This document shows positions 9,589 through 19,300 of a stretch of DNA of 64,000 nt, piece after piece. Made by a program: the position numbers and the translations under genes. The stretch lies in assembly GCF_030316845.1 (NCBI RefSeq), contig NZ_JASZYS010000002.1:558001-622000 (forward strand). Direction: 5' to 3'. This stretch comes from Variovorax davisae (GTDB lineage Bacteria > Pseudomonadota > Gammaproteobacteria > Burkholderiales > Burkholderiaceae_C). Below the pieces are notes generated by a model that was not told the origin of the DNA, did no database searches, and worked only from the letters and a program-made list of their open reading frames with translations. Each line of letters starts with the position of its first letter. The stretch's first letter is position 1.

Positions 9589-10917
9589 ATGAGTGACATC
9601 AATCGCCGCAAGATTCTGAAGAGTTCGGCCGGCCTCGCGGCCGCGGCCTCGCTCGGCGTCGGCACCGCGATCTTCTCGCCGCTGGCGAACGCGCAGACCC
9701 TGGCCTTCAAGCCCGAGAAGGGCGCCAAGCTGCGGGTGCTGCGCTGGAGCCGCTTCGTGCAGGGCGACATCGACGCCTACATGGCCAACGTCAAGCGCTT
9801 CAGCGAGGCCACCGGCATCGAGGTGCGGGTCGACAACGAGGGCTGGGAGGACGTGCGGCCCAAGGCGGCGGTGGCGGCCAACACCGGCGCCGGGCCCGAC
9901 ATCATCCTGTCGACCAACGACGACGCCAACCTCTATCCGGACAAGCTGCTCGACGTCACCGACCTGGCGGAGTACCTGGGCAAGAAGTACGGCGGCTGGT
10001 ACCCCGCCGGCGAACTCTTCATGCGGCCCGACGGCAAGAAGTGGATCGGGCTGCCGCTCGGCGCCTCGGGCTCGCTGATCGTCTACCGCGAGAGCATGGT
10101 CAAGGCGGCCGGCTTCGACAAGTTCCCGACCAACAACGACGATTTCCTCAAGCTCTACAAGGCGCTGAAGGAAAAGGGCACGCCGGGCGGCATGGCGCTG
10201 GGCAACGCGACCGGCGACAGCACCTGGACCAACTGGCTGATCTGGTCCTTCGGCGGCAAGCTGGTCGACAAGAACAACAAGGTGGTGCTCGACAGCCCCG
10301 AGACGCTGAAGGCGCTGGAGTACGCCAAGGAGCTCTACGCCAACTTCATCCCGGGCACGCTGTCGTGGCTCGATCCGAACAACAACAAGGCCTTTCTCGA
10401 CGGCCAGATCAGCGTCACCAACAACGGCATCTCGATCTACTACGCGGCCAAGAACTCGCCCGATCCGAAGGTCAAGGAAATGGCGTCGGACATCAACCAT
10501 GCGGTATTCCCGGTCGGGCCGGTGGGGGTGCCGACCGAGTCGCACCTGTTCTTCAACCAGATGATCATGAAGTACACCAAGTACCCGCAGGCCTCCAAGG
10601 AGTTCCTGCGCTTCATGATGGAGCGGCCGCAGTTCGACGACTGGCTGCAGGGCGCCGGCGGCTACGTGGCGCAGCCCCTGAAGGCCTACGAGGCCAATCC
10701 GATCTGGACCTCCGACCCGAAGAACACGCCCTACCGCGATTCGGTCAAGAACCTGCGGCCGGCCGGCTACGAAGGCAAGCTCGGCTACGCCTCGGCCGGC
10801 GCGGCGGCGGACTTCATCATCCCGAACATGGTGGCCGAAGCCGCCAGCGGGTCGAAGACGCCGAAGGAAGCCGCCGAGCGCGCCCAGAAGCGTGCCGAGC
10901 GCTACTACAAGGTCTAG
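9589..10917 (+). CDS. ABC transporter sugar-binding protein (family 1)
   Basis: A 442-residue periplasmic solute receptor. The N-terminus has a twin-arginine-like signal (NRRKILKSS, then a hydrophobic stretch and an ANAQ cleavage site), so Tat export is likely. The mature part looks like extracellular solute-binding family 1 proteins for sugars or polyols, with a YRESM strand and a C-terminal family signature. An AGGAG lies just before the ATG at 9589. Repeat B separates it from the permeases, which may lower expression of the membrane parts relative to the receptor. Confidence 0.88.
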   Translation: MSDINRRKILKSSAGLAAAASLGVGTAIFSPLANAQTLAFKPEKGAKLRVLRWSRFVQGDIDAYMANVKRFSEATGIEVRVDNEGWEDVRPKAAVAANTGAGPDIILSTNDDANLYPDKLLDVTDLAEYLGKKYGGWYPAGELFMRPDGKKWIGLPLGASGSLIVYRESMVKAAGFDKFPTNNDDFLKLYKALKEKGTPGGMALGNATGDSTWTNWLIWSFGGKLVDKNNKVVLDSPETLKALEYAKELYANFIPGTLSWLDPNNNKAFLDGQISVTNNGISIYYAAKNSPDPKVKEMASDINHAVFPVGPVGVPTESHLFFNQMIMKYTKYPQASKEFLRFMMERPQFDDWLQGAGGYVAQPLKAYEANPIWTSDPKNTPYRDSVKNLRPAGYEGKLGYASAGAAADFIIPNMVAEAASGSKTPKEAAERAQKRAERYYKV

Positions 10918-10925
10918 GATGAAAG

Positions 10926-11025
10926 CTCTCCCCCAGGTTGGCTCACTTCGTGTAGCCGCCCACCCCCTCACCGGGGGCAACACCAGCGGCCCGGCAAAGC
11001 CGGTTCCGCGGTGTTCCTGGAAGGG
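10926..11025 (-). repeat. Intergenic multi-hairpin repeat, copy B (inverted relative to copy A)
   Basis: Reverse complement matches copy A at 4553-4652 nearly throughout, including the TTCCAGGAA(C/T)ACCGCGG start and the CACGAAGTG end. Here it lies inside an operon, between receptor and first permease genes, rather than between convergent genes. Its hairpins could stabilise the upstream receptor mRNA or reduce read-through. Confidence 0.85.
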
Positions 11026-11058
11026 AGCCATTCGGAAACCGGCAGGGCGACGCTCGCT

Positions 11059-11952
11059 ATGACCTTTCTCGCCAGGCTGCAGAACAGCCGCAACGCCCTC
11101 GGCTTCATGTTCATGTTGCCGGCGGCGGTGCTGTTGCTGCTGTTCCTGACCTATCCGCTCGGCCTGGGCACCTGGCTCGGCTTCACCGATGCCAAGGTGG
11201 GCCGGCCGGGCGAGTGGATCGGCCTGGAGAACTACATCTTCCTCTGGGGCGATTCGGTCACGCGGCTGGCGCTCTTCAACACGCTCTTCTACACGGTGGT
11301 GGCGAGCGTGTTCAAGTTCCTGCTCGGCCTGTGGCTGGCGGTGCTGCTGAACAAGAACATCCGCTTCAAGACCTTCTTCCGGGCCGTGATCCTGCTGCCC
11401 TACATCGTTCCGACGGCGCTGTCGGCGATCGCCTTCTGGTGGATCTACGACTCGCAGTTCTCGATCATCAGCTGGGCGCTGGTCAAGATGGGGCTGATCG
11501 ACCATTACATCGACTTCCTCGGGGACCCGTGGAATGCGCGCTTCGCGGTGATCGCTGCCAACGTGTGGCGCGGCGTGCCCTTCGTGGCGATCACGCTGCT
11601 GGCCGGGCTGCAGACCATCTCGCCCTCGTACTACGAGGCCTCGGCGATCGACGGCGCGACGCCGTGGCAGCAATTCCGCCATGTGACGCTGCCGCTGCTG
11701 ACGCCGATCATCGCGGTGGTGATGACCTTCTCGGTGCTGTTCACCTTCACCGACTTCCAGCTGATCTACGTGATCACCCGCGGCGGGCCGCTCAATGCGA
11801 CGCACCTGATGGCGACGCTGTCGTTCCAGCGCGCGATCTCGGGCGGTGCGCTGGGCGAGGGCGCGGCGATCGCGATCGCGATGGTGCCCTTCCTGCTGGG
11901 CTGCATCATGTTCAGCTACTTCGGACTTCAACGGCGCGCGTGGCAAAAATGA
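11059..11952 (+). CDS. ABC transporter permease, MalF/UgpA type
   Basis: A 297-residue inner-membrane protein with about six membrane spans. The cytoplasmic EAA loop that docks the ATPase is visible as YYEASAIDGATPWQQFRHVTLP. ATG 11059 places the first span about 15 residues in; an in-frame start at 11011 would lie inside repeat B and is less likely. Its stop overlaps the ATG of the second permease. Confidence 0.9.
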   Translation: MTFLARLQNSRNALGFMFMLPAAVLLLLFLTYPLGLGTWLGFTDAKVGRPGEWIGLENYIFLWGDSVTRLALFNTLFYTVVASVFKFLLGLWLAVLLNKNIRFKTFFRAVILLPYIVPTALSAIAFWWIYDSQFSIISWALVKMGLIDHYIDFLGDPWNARFAVIAANVWRGVPFVAITLLAGLQTISPSYYEASAIDGATPWQQFRHVTLPLLTPIIAVVMTFSVLFTFTDFQLIYVITRGGPLNATHLMATLSFQRAISGGALGEGAAIAIAMVPFLLGCIMFSYFGLQRRAWQK

Positions 11953-12824
11953 GCAAATCCGGCCAGATCGACGTCGTCGGCATGAGCTACCTGGACACCG
12001 TGCCGCGCAAGGCGGTCACGGTGTACCTGCCGCTGGTGGTGTTCCTGATCGTGCTGCTGTTTCCGTTCTACTGGATGGCGATCACGGCCGTGAAGCCCGA
12101 GCCCGAGCTGCTGTCGCGCGAGGGCAATCCGTTCTGGGTCATCGCGCCGACGCTCGCGCACTTCCACAAGCTGCTGTTCGAGACTGCGTATCCGCAGTGG
12201 CTGTGGAACACGGTGCTGGTGTCGGTGGTGTCGACCTTCGGCTCGCTGGTGGTGTCGGTGTTGGCCGCCTACGCGATCGAGCGGCTGCGCTTCAAGGGCT
12301 CGCGCCAGACCGGGCTGGCGATTTTCCTGGCCTACCTGGTGCCGCCGTCGATCCTGTTCATTCCGCTGGCCAACGTGGTCTTCAACCTCGGCCTGTTCGA
12401 CACCCGCTGGGCGCTGGTGCTGACCTACCCGACCTTCCTGATTCCGTTCTGCACCTGGCTCCTGATGGGCTACTTCCGCTCGATCCCGGCCGAACTCGAG
12501 GAGTGCGCGCTCATCGACGGCGCCAGCCGCTGGCAGATCCTGGTCAAGATCGTGCTGCCGCTGGCGGTGCCGGGCCTGATCTCGGCCGGCATCTTCGCCT
12601 TCACGCTGTCGTGGAACGAGTTCATCTATGCGCTGACCTTCGTCTCGTCATCGGAGATCAAGACGCTGCCGGTGGGTGTCGTCACGGAGCTGGTGCAGGG
12701 CGACGTCTACCAGTGGGGGCCGCTGATGGCCGGCGCGCTGCTGGGCTCGCTGCCGGTGGCCTTCATCTACTCGTTCTTCGTCGAGTACTACGTGTCGGGA
12801 TTGACGGGGTCGGTCAAGGAGTGA
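11949..12824 (+). CDS. ABC transporter permease, MalG/UgpE type
   Basis: A 291-residue partner of the preceding permease, coupled by an ATGA overlap. It has six predicted spans and an EAA loop LEECALIDGASRWQILVKI. Together the two form the channel of the importer, which by location probably serves the sugar acid handled by the DenD-like and IlvD/Edd enzymes. Confidence 0.9.
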   Translation: MSKSGQIDVVGMSYLDTVPRKAVTVYLPLVVFLIVLLFPFYWMAITAVKPEPELLSREGNPFWVIAPTLAHFHKLLFETAYPQWLWNTVLVSVVSTFGSLVVSVLAAYAIERLRFKGSRQTGLAIFLAYLVPPSILFIPLANVVFNLGLFDTRWALVLTYPTFLIPFCTWLLMGYFRSIPAELEECALIDGASRWQILVKIVLPLAVPGLISAGIFAFTLSWNEFIYALTFVSSSEIKTLPVGVVTELVQGDVYQWGPLMAGALLGSLPVAFIYSFFVEYYVSGLTGSVKE

Positions 12825-12837
12825 GGGCGCTCGCGGC

Positions 12838-13623
12838 TCAGCGGAAGAACTCGCTCGGCGACAGTCCGAACTGCCGCTTGAACATGGTCGCGAACGCGCT
12901 CGGGCTGTCGTAGCCCAGCGCCAGCGCGACGTCGAGCACCTTGTCGCCGGTGGCGAGCCGCTCGAGCCCGTGCAGCAGCCGCGCCTGCTGGCGCCATTTG
13001 CCGAAGGTCATGCCGGTCTCGCGCGCGAACAGGCGCTGCAGGGTCTTGGCGTCCACCGCCAGGCGGCGGGCCCAGTCAGCGAGCGTCGCGCCGTCGTGCG
13101 GCGCGGCCAGCAGGCGCGAGCAGATCCGCTTCAAACGGGGATCGGCCGGCTGCGGCAGGTGCAGCGGCAGCACCGGCAGCGCGTGCAGTTCGTCGAGCAG
13201 CAGGCGCATCAGGCGGCCGTCGCGCGAATTCCGGGCGTAGTCCGGCGGCACTTCGGCGGCCGCCAGGATCAGCTCGCGCAGCAGCGCAGAGATGCCGACT
13301 GCGCGGGATTGGTCGGGCAGGTGCGGCGCCGCCTCCGGGCGCACGTAGATGCTGCGCATGCGCACCTCGCCGATGCAGCGGATCGCGTGCGGCCAGCCGG
13401 CCGGCATCCAGATGCCGCGGGTCGGCGGCACGATCCAGCGGCCTTCGCCGGCGCTCACCATCATGACGCCGTGCACCGCGTAGATCAGCTGGCTCTTGGC
13501 ATGGGCATGCGGCGCGATCACGTGGCCGGCCGGGTAGTCGGTGGCCTTGCAGCTCACAGGCGCCGGGTTGCGATCGACCTGGGACAGGAATTCGGGGTTC
13601 GGCGACGCGGGAAGGGCGGGCAT
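12838..13623 (-). CDS. AraC-family regulator with cupin domain
   Basis: A 261-residue regulator. The first half is a cupin-like sensing domain (PAGHVIAPHAHAKSQLIYAV). The last 100 residues hold two helix-turn-helix motifs (TLADWARRLAVDAKTLQRLF and VALALGYDSPSAFATMFKRQFG). ATG 13623 was chosen because it gives the usual length; the frame stays open further upstream. It is divergent from the MFS pump gene, a common regulator-target arrangement for this subgroup. Confidence 0.9.
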   Translation of the reverse strand: MPALPASPNPEFLSQVDRNPAPVSCKATDYPAGHVIAPHAHAKSQLIYAVHGVMMVSAGEGRWIVPPTRGIWMPAGWPHAIRCIGEVRMRSIYVRPEAAPHLPDQSRAVGISALLRELILAAAEVPPDYARNSRDGRLMRLLLDELHALPVLPLHLPQPADPRLKRICSRLLAAPHDGATLADWARRLAVDAKTLQRLFARETGMTFGKWRQQARLLHGLERLATGDKVLDVALALGYDSPSAFATMFKRQFGLSPSEFFR

Positions 13624-13676
13624 GGCGATGTCTTTTTCGCGAAGATCGCAGCCCGAACGGCGTGCGACAGGCCTGC

Positions 13677-13692
13677 ATCGTATCGCTACGAT
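13677..13692. promoter_or_regulatory. Palindrome between AraC regulator and MFS gene
   Basis: A perfect inverted repeat with six-base arms and four-base centre, ATCGTA-TCGC-TACGAT, lies midway between the divergent starts at 13623 and 13739. It could be an operator for the AraC-type protein, although that family more often binds direct repeats. Confidence 0.4.
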
Positions 13693-13738
13693 CCGTTTCC
13701 TTGTTCCTGTCCCCGCGTCCTGCGCGCACCTCCTTCCC

Positions 13739-14968
13739 ATGTCTTCGCCCGCCGCCACCCGCGTTTCCGCCGCCTCCGGCACATCGCCACCGAACGGGGT
13801 CGCCTTCGGCATCCTGGGCGCGATCAGCGCCTCGCACCTGATCAACGACATGATGCAGTCGCTGATCCTGGCGATGTACCCGGTGCTCAAGGGCGACTTC
13901 CAGCTGAGCTTCGGCCAGATCGGCCTGATCACGCTGACCTACCAGCTGACCGCGTCGCTGTTCCAGCCGCTGGTCGGGCTCTACACGGACCGCAGGCCGA
14001 TGCCTTACTCGCTGCCGGTCGGCATGGGCTTCACGCTGGCCGGGCTGGTGCTGCTGGCCTTCGCGCCCAGCTTCGCGGTGCTGCTGCTGGCGGCGGCGCT
14101 GGTGGGCACCGGTTCGTCGATCTTCCATCCGGAGTCCTCGCGCGTGGCGCGCATGGCCTCGGGCGGGCGGCATGGCCTGGCGCAGTCGCTGTTCCAGGTC
14201 GGCGGCAACACCGGCAGCGCGCTCGGGCCGCTGGTGGCGGCGGCGGTGATCGTGCCCTTCGGCCAGCGCAGCGTGGCCTGGTTCGGGCTGGCGGCGCTGC
14301 TGGGCATCGTGCTGCTGACGCAGGTGAGCCGCTGGTACGGTGCGCATCACGCGGCCGCCAGCGCGCGGGCGGCGCGCCGGCCCGTGGCCCCACCGCTGCC
14401 GCGCGGCAAGGTGCTGGGCACGATCGGCGTGCTGCTGCTGCTGATCTTCTCGAAGTACTTCTACGTCGCCGGGCTCAGCAGCTTCTACACCTTCTACCTG
14501 ATCGAGCGCTTCGGGCTCTCGGTGCAGAGCTCGCAGTACCACCTGTTCGTCTTCCTCTTCGCCTCGGCCCTGGGCACTCTGGCCGGCGGCCCGATCGGCG
14601 ACCGCGTCGGGCGCAAGCCGGTGATCTGGGCCTCGATCCTCGGCGTGGCGCCGTTCGCGCTGCTGCTGCCGCATGCCGACCTGTTCTGGACCACGACGCT
14701 GACGATCCTGATCGGGCTGATCCTCTCGTCGGCGTTCTCGGCGATCCTGGTCTATGCGCAGGAACTGATCCCGGGCAAGGTCGGCATGGTGTCGGGCCTG
14801 TTCTTCGGCTTCGCCTTCGGCATGGGCGGCCTGGGCGCGGCGCTGCTCGGGCTGCTGGCGGACCACACCAGCATCGACTACGTGTACCGGGTCATTGCCT
14901 ACCTGCCGCTGCTGGGGGTGGTGGCGGTGCTGTTGCCGAACATCGAGCGGGGGAAGCGGGCTGTTTGA
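13739..14968 (+). CDS. MFS transporter, fosmidomycin-resistance (Fsr)-like
   Basis: A 409-residue membrane protein with about twelve spans. The LINDMMQSLILAMYPVLK start, the DRRPMP loop and the FHPESSRVARMASGGRHGLAQS segment resemble Fsr-type efflux pumps, which expel fosmidomycin and related drugs or intermediates. ATG 13739 follows a weak CCTCC-containing leader. Its natural cargo cannot be told from sequence. The gene ends 18 bases from the convergent metallohydrolase gene. Confidence 0.85.
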   Translation: MSSPAATRVSAASGTSPPNGVAFGILGAISASHLINDMMQSLILAMYPVLKGDFQLSFGQIGLITLTYQLTASLFQPLVGLYTDRRPMPYSLPVGMGFTLAGLVLLAFAPSFAVLLLAAALVGTGSSIFHPESSRVARMASGGRHGLAQSLFQVGGNTGSALGPLVAAAVIVPFGQRSVAWFGLAALLGIVLLTQVSRWYGAHHAAASARAARRPVAPPLPRGKVLGTIGVLLLLIFSKYFYVAGLSSFYTFYLIERFGLSVQSSQYHLFVFLFASALGTLAGGPIGDRVGRKPVIWASILGVAPFALLLPHADLFWTTTLTILIGLILSSAFSAILVYAQELIPGKVGMVSGLFFGFAFGMGGLGAALLGLLADHTSIDYVYRVIAYLPLLGVVAVLLPNIERGKRAV

Positions 14969-14986
14969 ATCTGGCTCCGATCTCCC

Positions 14987-16318
14987 TCAAACATCCACCT
15001 CCACATACAACCGCGTCATCCGCGCCCCGCGCCGCTTCGCGGTGGCCGACAGCTCCTCGTCCGTGCGCACCACGTAGCCCCGCTCGGTGGTCGCCTTGCC
15101 GAGCGCCGTGACCAGCGTGTCGAGCGGGATGTCGCCCCATTTCTTCTTCAGCGCCATGGCGTGGTCGACCGGGATCACCGCGACGTCGAGGGCCGTCATG
15201 CGCTCGAGGCCGCCGGCCTTCAGGGTCGCGTTGTGGCTGCCGTGGTGGCCGACCTTGTAGTAGACGGTGCGCGCGAGCAGGTCGGGCCCGGTCACCGGCT
15301 TGCCGCCGACACGCCACTGGCAGTCGCTCCATGTGAGCCAGTTGCCGACCTGGGCGTCGGCGGCGAACAGCAGCACGCCGACATCGTCCAGGTCGATCGC
15401 GAGCACCAGGCTGGTGTTGTTGGTCATGCTGTCCAGCGCCAGCGCGAGTTCGGCGGCGTCGTCCATCCAGGCGGCGTCGATGCGGCGCCAGGCCTCGTCG
15501 TTCCAGTAGCGCTGCTGGAAGAACGGCGTGCTCTGCGCCACCCGGTTCGGGATCCGGAAGGCATTCGAGAACGGCTGCTGCTCGGGATGCGCCAGCGCCT
15601 GGCCGATGCTCTGCTCGGCCGCCGCCAGCGCCATGCCGTAGGTCTCGGGCGCCGAGGCGCTCGGCAGCGTCTTCTTCAGCATCTTCATGTCGCGCGGCGG
15701 ACCCAGCGTGTAGATGCGGGCCCGGAAACCGTCGAGTTCGACCGGCAGGTCCTTCGGGTCGCAATAGCGCGGCCGGGCCACCTTGGCGCGCACCAGTTCC
15801 AGCGCCGAGGCGGTGGTGGTCCGGGCGGCGGCGCCGAAGAAGTCGAGCAGCGAGGTCAGCAGGTTCGGCTCGCCATCGCCGCCGCCATCGAGCTGCATCC
15901 GAACGGCCGCGGCCCGCAGCAGCGCGAGGGCGTTGTCGCGCTCGCCGCGCAGCTTCTTCGCGTCGGCGTCCTTCGGGTCCTCGGTCCAGCCCAGCCAGAC
16001 CGCGCCGACCTTGAGCCTGGCGAACGAACCGGCGGCCTGGGCGAAGCCCGACACATGGTCCCAGTGCTCGTGGGTCGCGACCAGCAGGTCGATGCTGCCG
16101 CCGGTGGCGGCCAGGATGTCGTCCATCACCTCGGTCATCACCGCGCCGGGGTTCGACGTGCCGAGGATCACGCCGCAGTCGATCATGATCTGGTACCTGG
16201 CCTTGCGGGCGCCGTGGAGCGTGACCAGGTGGCAGTCGCCCAGGCCGTGGCGGTAGGTGCGCACCGTGGCGCGCGGCGGCTTCTTGCTCGGGGTCGGGGT
16301 CTTCTTGGCGGCGGCCAT
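14987..16318 (-). CDS. ComEC-type metallo-beta-lactamase-fold hydrolase, partner of the dual protease
   Basis: A 443-residue protein without signal peptide, so cytoplasmic. It has the full metal-binding set of the fold: HEHWDH at 83-88, Asp321 in LFAADAQVG and His358/His359 in KVGHHGSHNA. The early GLGDCHLV strand (25-32), the NNTSLVL strand (300-306) and the KVGHHGS motif are those of the MBL domain of ComEC-like proteins, a branch that includes nucleases, rather than of antibiotic beta-lactamases or glyoxalases. A long insert at 130-300 is not recognised. It begins 13 bases after the stop of the S8/M4 protease on the same strand, so both are one operon. Whether it cuts nucleic acid, a nucleotide or something else is unknown. 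Confidence 0.8.
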   Translation of the reverse strand: MAAAKKTPTPSKKPPRATVRTYRHGLGDCHLVTLHGARKARYQIMIDCGVILGTSNPGAVMTEVMDDILAATGGSIDLLVATHEHWDHVSGFAQAAGSFARLKVGAVWLGWTEDPKDADAKKLRGERDNALALLRAAAVRMQLDGGGDGEPNLLTSLLDFFGAAARTTTASALELVRAKVARPRYCDPKDLPVELDGFRARIYTLGPPRDMKMLKKTLPSASAPETYGMALAAAEQSIGQALAHPEQQPFSNAFRIPNRVAQSTPFFQQRYWNDEAWRRIDAAWMDDAAELALALDSMTNNTSLVLAIDLDDVGVLLFAADAQVGNWLTWSDCQWRVGGKPVTGPDLLARTVYYKVGHHGSHNATLKAGGLERMTALDVAVIPVDHAMALKKKWGDIPLDTLVTALGKATTERGYVVRTDEELSATAKRRGARMTRLYVEVDV

Positions 16319-16331
16319 GGTGTGTCCCGTC

Positions 16332-19300
16332 TCAATGGGCGCGGTGCAACAGGGCGAAAGGCTCGGCGTCGTGCGTGGCCAGGCCCGAATAGCTGTTGGG
16401 CTGGGCCGCCCGGCGGTCGGCCCACAGCGCCTGCTGCGCCGAGACCCGTGCGGGCTGGTCGACCCGCTTGCGCACCAGGTAGGTGATGGCGCCCTTGCCG
16501 ATGTCGAACAGCAGGGTGGCGCCGGCGCGGAACACCATGCCGGAGCCGTCGTCGGCGTGCAGCGACTGGGTCAGCTCGATCACCAGCTGCGACAGCAGCT
16601 GGCCGTCGGGGCCGACCCGGTGCAGCGGGCGGATCGAGTGCACCTCGATGCCGTGCAGCGTGCAGGGCACGGCGCTGCCGTCCGTGCCGGCCAGCGAGAC
16701 GGAGGCCGGCGCGCCGCGGCGCAGGCCGAGCACCGCGAGCTCGTCGTCGTCGACCACCTCTGGGTCGACCAGCCAGCCGTGCAGCAGCACGGCGTTGGCG
16801 CGCGCGTCCGCCCAGGCCGCTTCGCGGTCGACCTGCAGGTCCCAGTTCAGCTGCAGGCCGGCGAGCTGGCGTTCCAGGCGCGGGAAGGGCGCCGGCGGCG
16901 GTTCCCAGGCGATGGTGTCGACCGACAGCGTGCGCACGTTCTCGGGGTAGATGCCGCGCGCCGCGAAGGCCGAGACGAAGGCGACCCGGTAGCCGAGCGG
17001 ATCGTGGTGCACCAGGTCGCGGTCGGCCGTGACCAGCGCCCGCAGGTAGTCGCCGAAGGTGATGTCGACCGGCGGGCAGTAATCGAGCGCGCGGATGCAC
17101 ATGCCGAGGATCTGGCTCGCCACCTTGCTCGCGACTTCGGTCAGCGCATCCACCAGCTGAGCCGGCAGGGCGCCCTCGGGCAGCACCTCCGAGCCATGGG
17201 TGGCGAGCCGGATCGGCACCTGGGCGCGCCGGGTGTAGATCTTCAGGAAGGCGTCGAAGACCGCCGACACCAGCACCGCGCCGCGCGCATGGGCCTCGGT
17301 CGAGCGCTGGTAGTCGCCCTTGTCGGGCGGGGCCGCAGGCTGCCAGGCGTTCTGGCCGGTGGCCTCGTCCCGGACCTCCTTGCCGATGGCTTGGCGCAGG
17401 GCGCCATAGTGGCCGGTGGCATTGCCGAACTGCACCGCCAGCTTGGCCAGCAGGGTCGGCTGGAACAGGTCGCCGCGGGCCCGGGCGACCGCTTCGCGCA
17501 GCGAGTCGCCCATCGAGAAATGCTGGAACAGCGCGACGATGTCGGCAAAGGCTTCGTGGAAGGCCAGCACGTCGGGGTTGGTCGCTTCGCGGAAGCGCCG
17601 GTGCAGGCCGTCGAGCAGCGCATGGGTGGTCTCGTGGGCCACGATGTCGTGCGACAGGGCCGTGAAGACGTATTCCGAGGGCGCGCCGCTGGTCGCCGCG
17701 CTCGACGCGAAGTAGCCGAGCAGCAAGGCCTTGCGCTCGGGGCTGTAGTAGGCGTTCTCGGCCCGCAGGGCGTGCGGATGGATGCGCAGCCGGCGCACGA
17801 AGCGCTCGGACGGCGCACCGGCCCGCGGTGCCCACAGCGCCACCCGGCCCAGCGCCTTCTCGAAATGGTCGATGGTGCGCATGGCGACCGCGTACACCAT
17901 CTGCTGGTGGAACTGCGGATTGGCTTCCGAAGGGCGCAGGCCGTCGGCGGCCAGCAGGCGCGGATCGTCGAGATCGACCGGCGCGTAGCAGCAGCCGCTG
18001 GCCGGATCGACGTCGACCACCTCGAGGTATTCGCCCACCGGGCCGGGCTGCAGCTTCGCCTCCCAGCGCACCGCGGCCACGGTCTCGTTGAGGCCGACCG
18101 TGTCGAGGTCGCGGCCCAGCGAGGGGTCGTAGGCGTAGATGCGCAGCCGCCGGGCCGCCGGCGTGGGCGGCTGCGGCGCCAGGGCCTGCTGCAGGTGGAG
18201 GGCCTCGATGCGGCTCAGCTGCTGCGGCGGGATGGGCAGGCCCGGATCGGTCGCGGGATGCGACTGCAGGGCCGCGCGCAACGCTTGCGAGGCCCGCGGA
18301 TGGGTGCGCAGGGCTTCCAGCACGGCCATCCGTTCGGGCCCGGTGAGCGACAGCGGATCGACCGTGGGCTCGGGCAGGATGCGCTCGATCGCCGCGCACT
18401 GGGACAGCTGGAGGGCCTCCAGCTCCAGCATCGCCTGCGCCGGCGTGGCCTGGGCCTGGAGGCCGAGCCCGGTCAGCACCTTGAACAGCGGGAAGGAGGC
18501 GCTGTCGGGCGCCTCCGCCTTCAGCGCGGCCTCGGCTGCAGGCGCGACGGCCAGCGCCTTCGCGACCTGCAGGCGGCCGCGCCCGAGCTTGACGGGGTCG
18601 CGGTCGTCGGCGCTGTCGAACAGCGCCCGGCGCACGGCCTCGACCCGCATCCAGGGCTTCGTGTAGCGGTCGCAGGCGGCCCGGTTCTTCTGCAGCCAGG
18701 TCGCGGCCGCGGCGGCGATCTGCGGGGTGGCCGCGGAGGTGCCGGCGCCATCGAGGTCGACCACCGTCTCGCAGCCCAGCTTGGCCCACGGCACGTTCGG
18801 CGTGCAGGCCGCCATGGCGGTGCGCATCTTGCTCGCCGGGCCGTAGTTGCCGGCCATCTTCGAGGCCGGCAGGTCGGCGTAGGGCTGGTGGTCGGCCATC
18901 ACGCCGCAGGCCGCGATGACGCGGTTGAAGCGGGCCGGGTAGACGACGTGGTGGGTCGGCAGGTTGCCGAAGTTGTTGCCGGCCGCGGCCACCACCACCA
19001 CCCCGGCGTCGTAGAGCGCGTTGACCGCATCGGCCCAGGCGCGGCTCGCCAGGCCGCCCATGCTCAGCGTCACGACATCGAACGCGGTCGCCGGGGTCGC
19101 GCACAGCGCGTGGACGTGGTCTAGCGCCTGCGCGATCGCGCTGTTGCGGAACAGCACCACGCGATCGGCGACGCGCAGCGGCACCACCCGGGCGAACGGC
19201 GCCGCCCCGAGCCGCGGCAGGCCGCCGGCCGGCGACCCGGCCAGCAGGCTCAGCGTGCCGGTGCCGTGGCCCCGGTTGTTGAACACGCCCGAGGCCGTGT

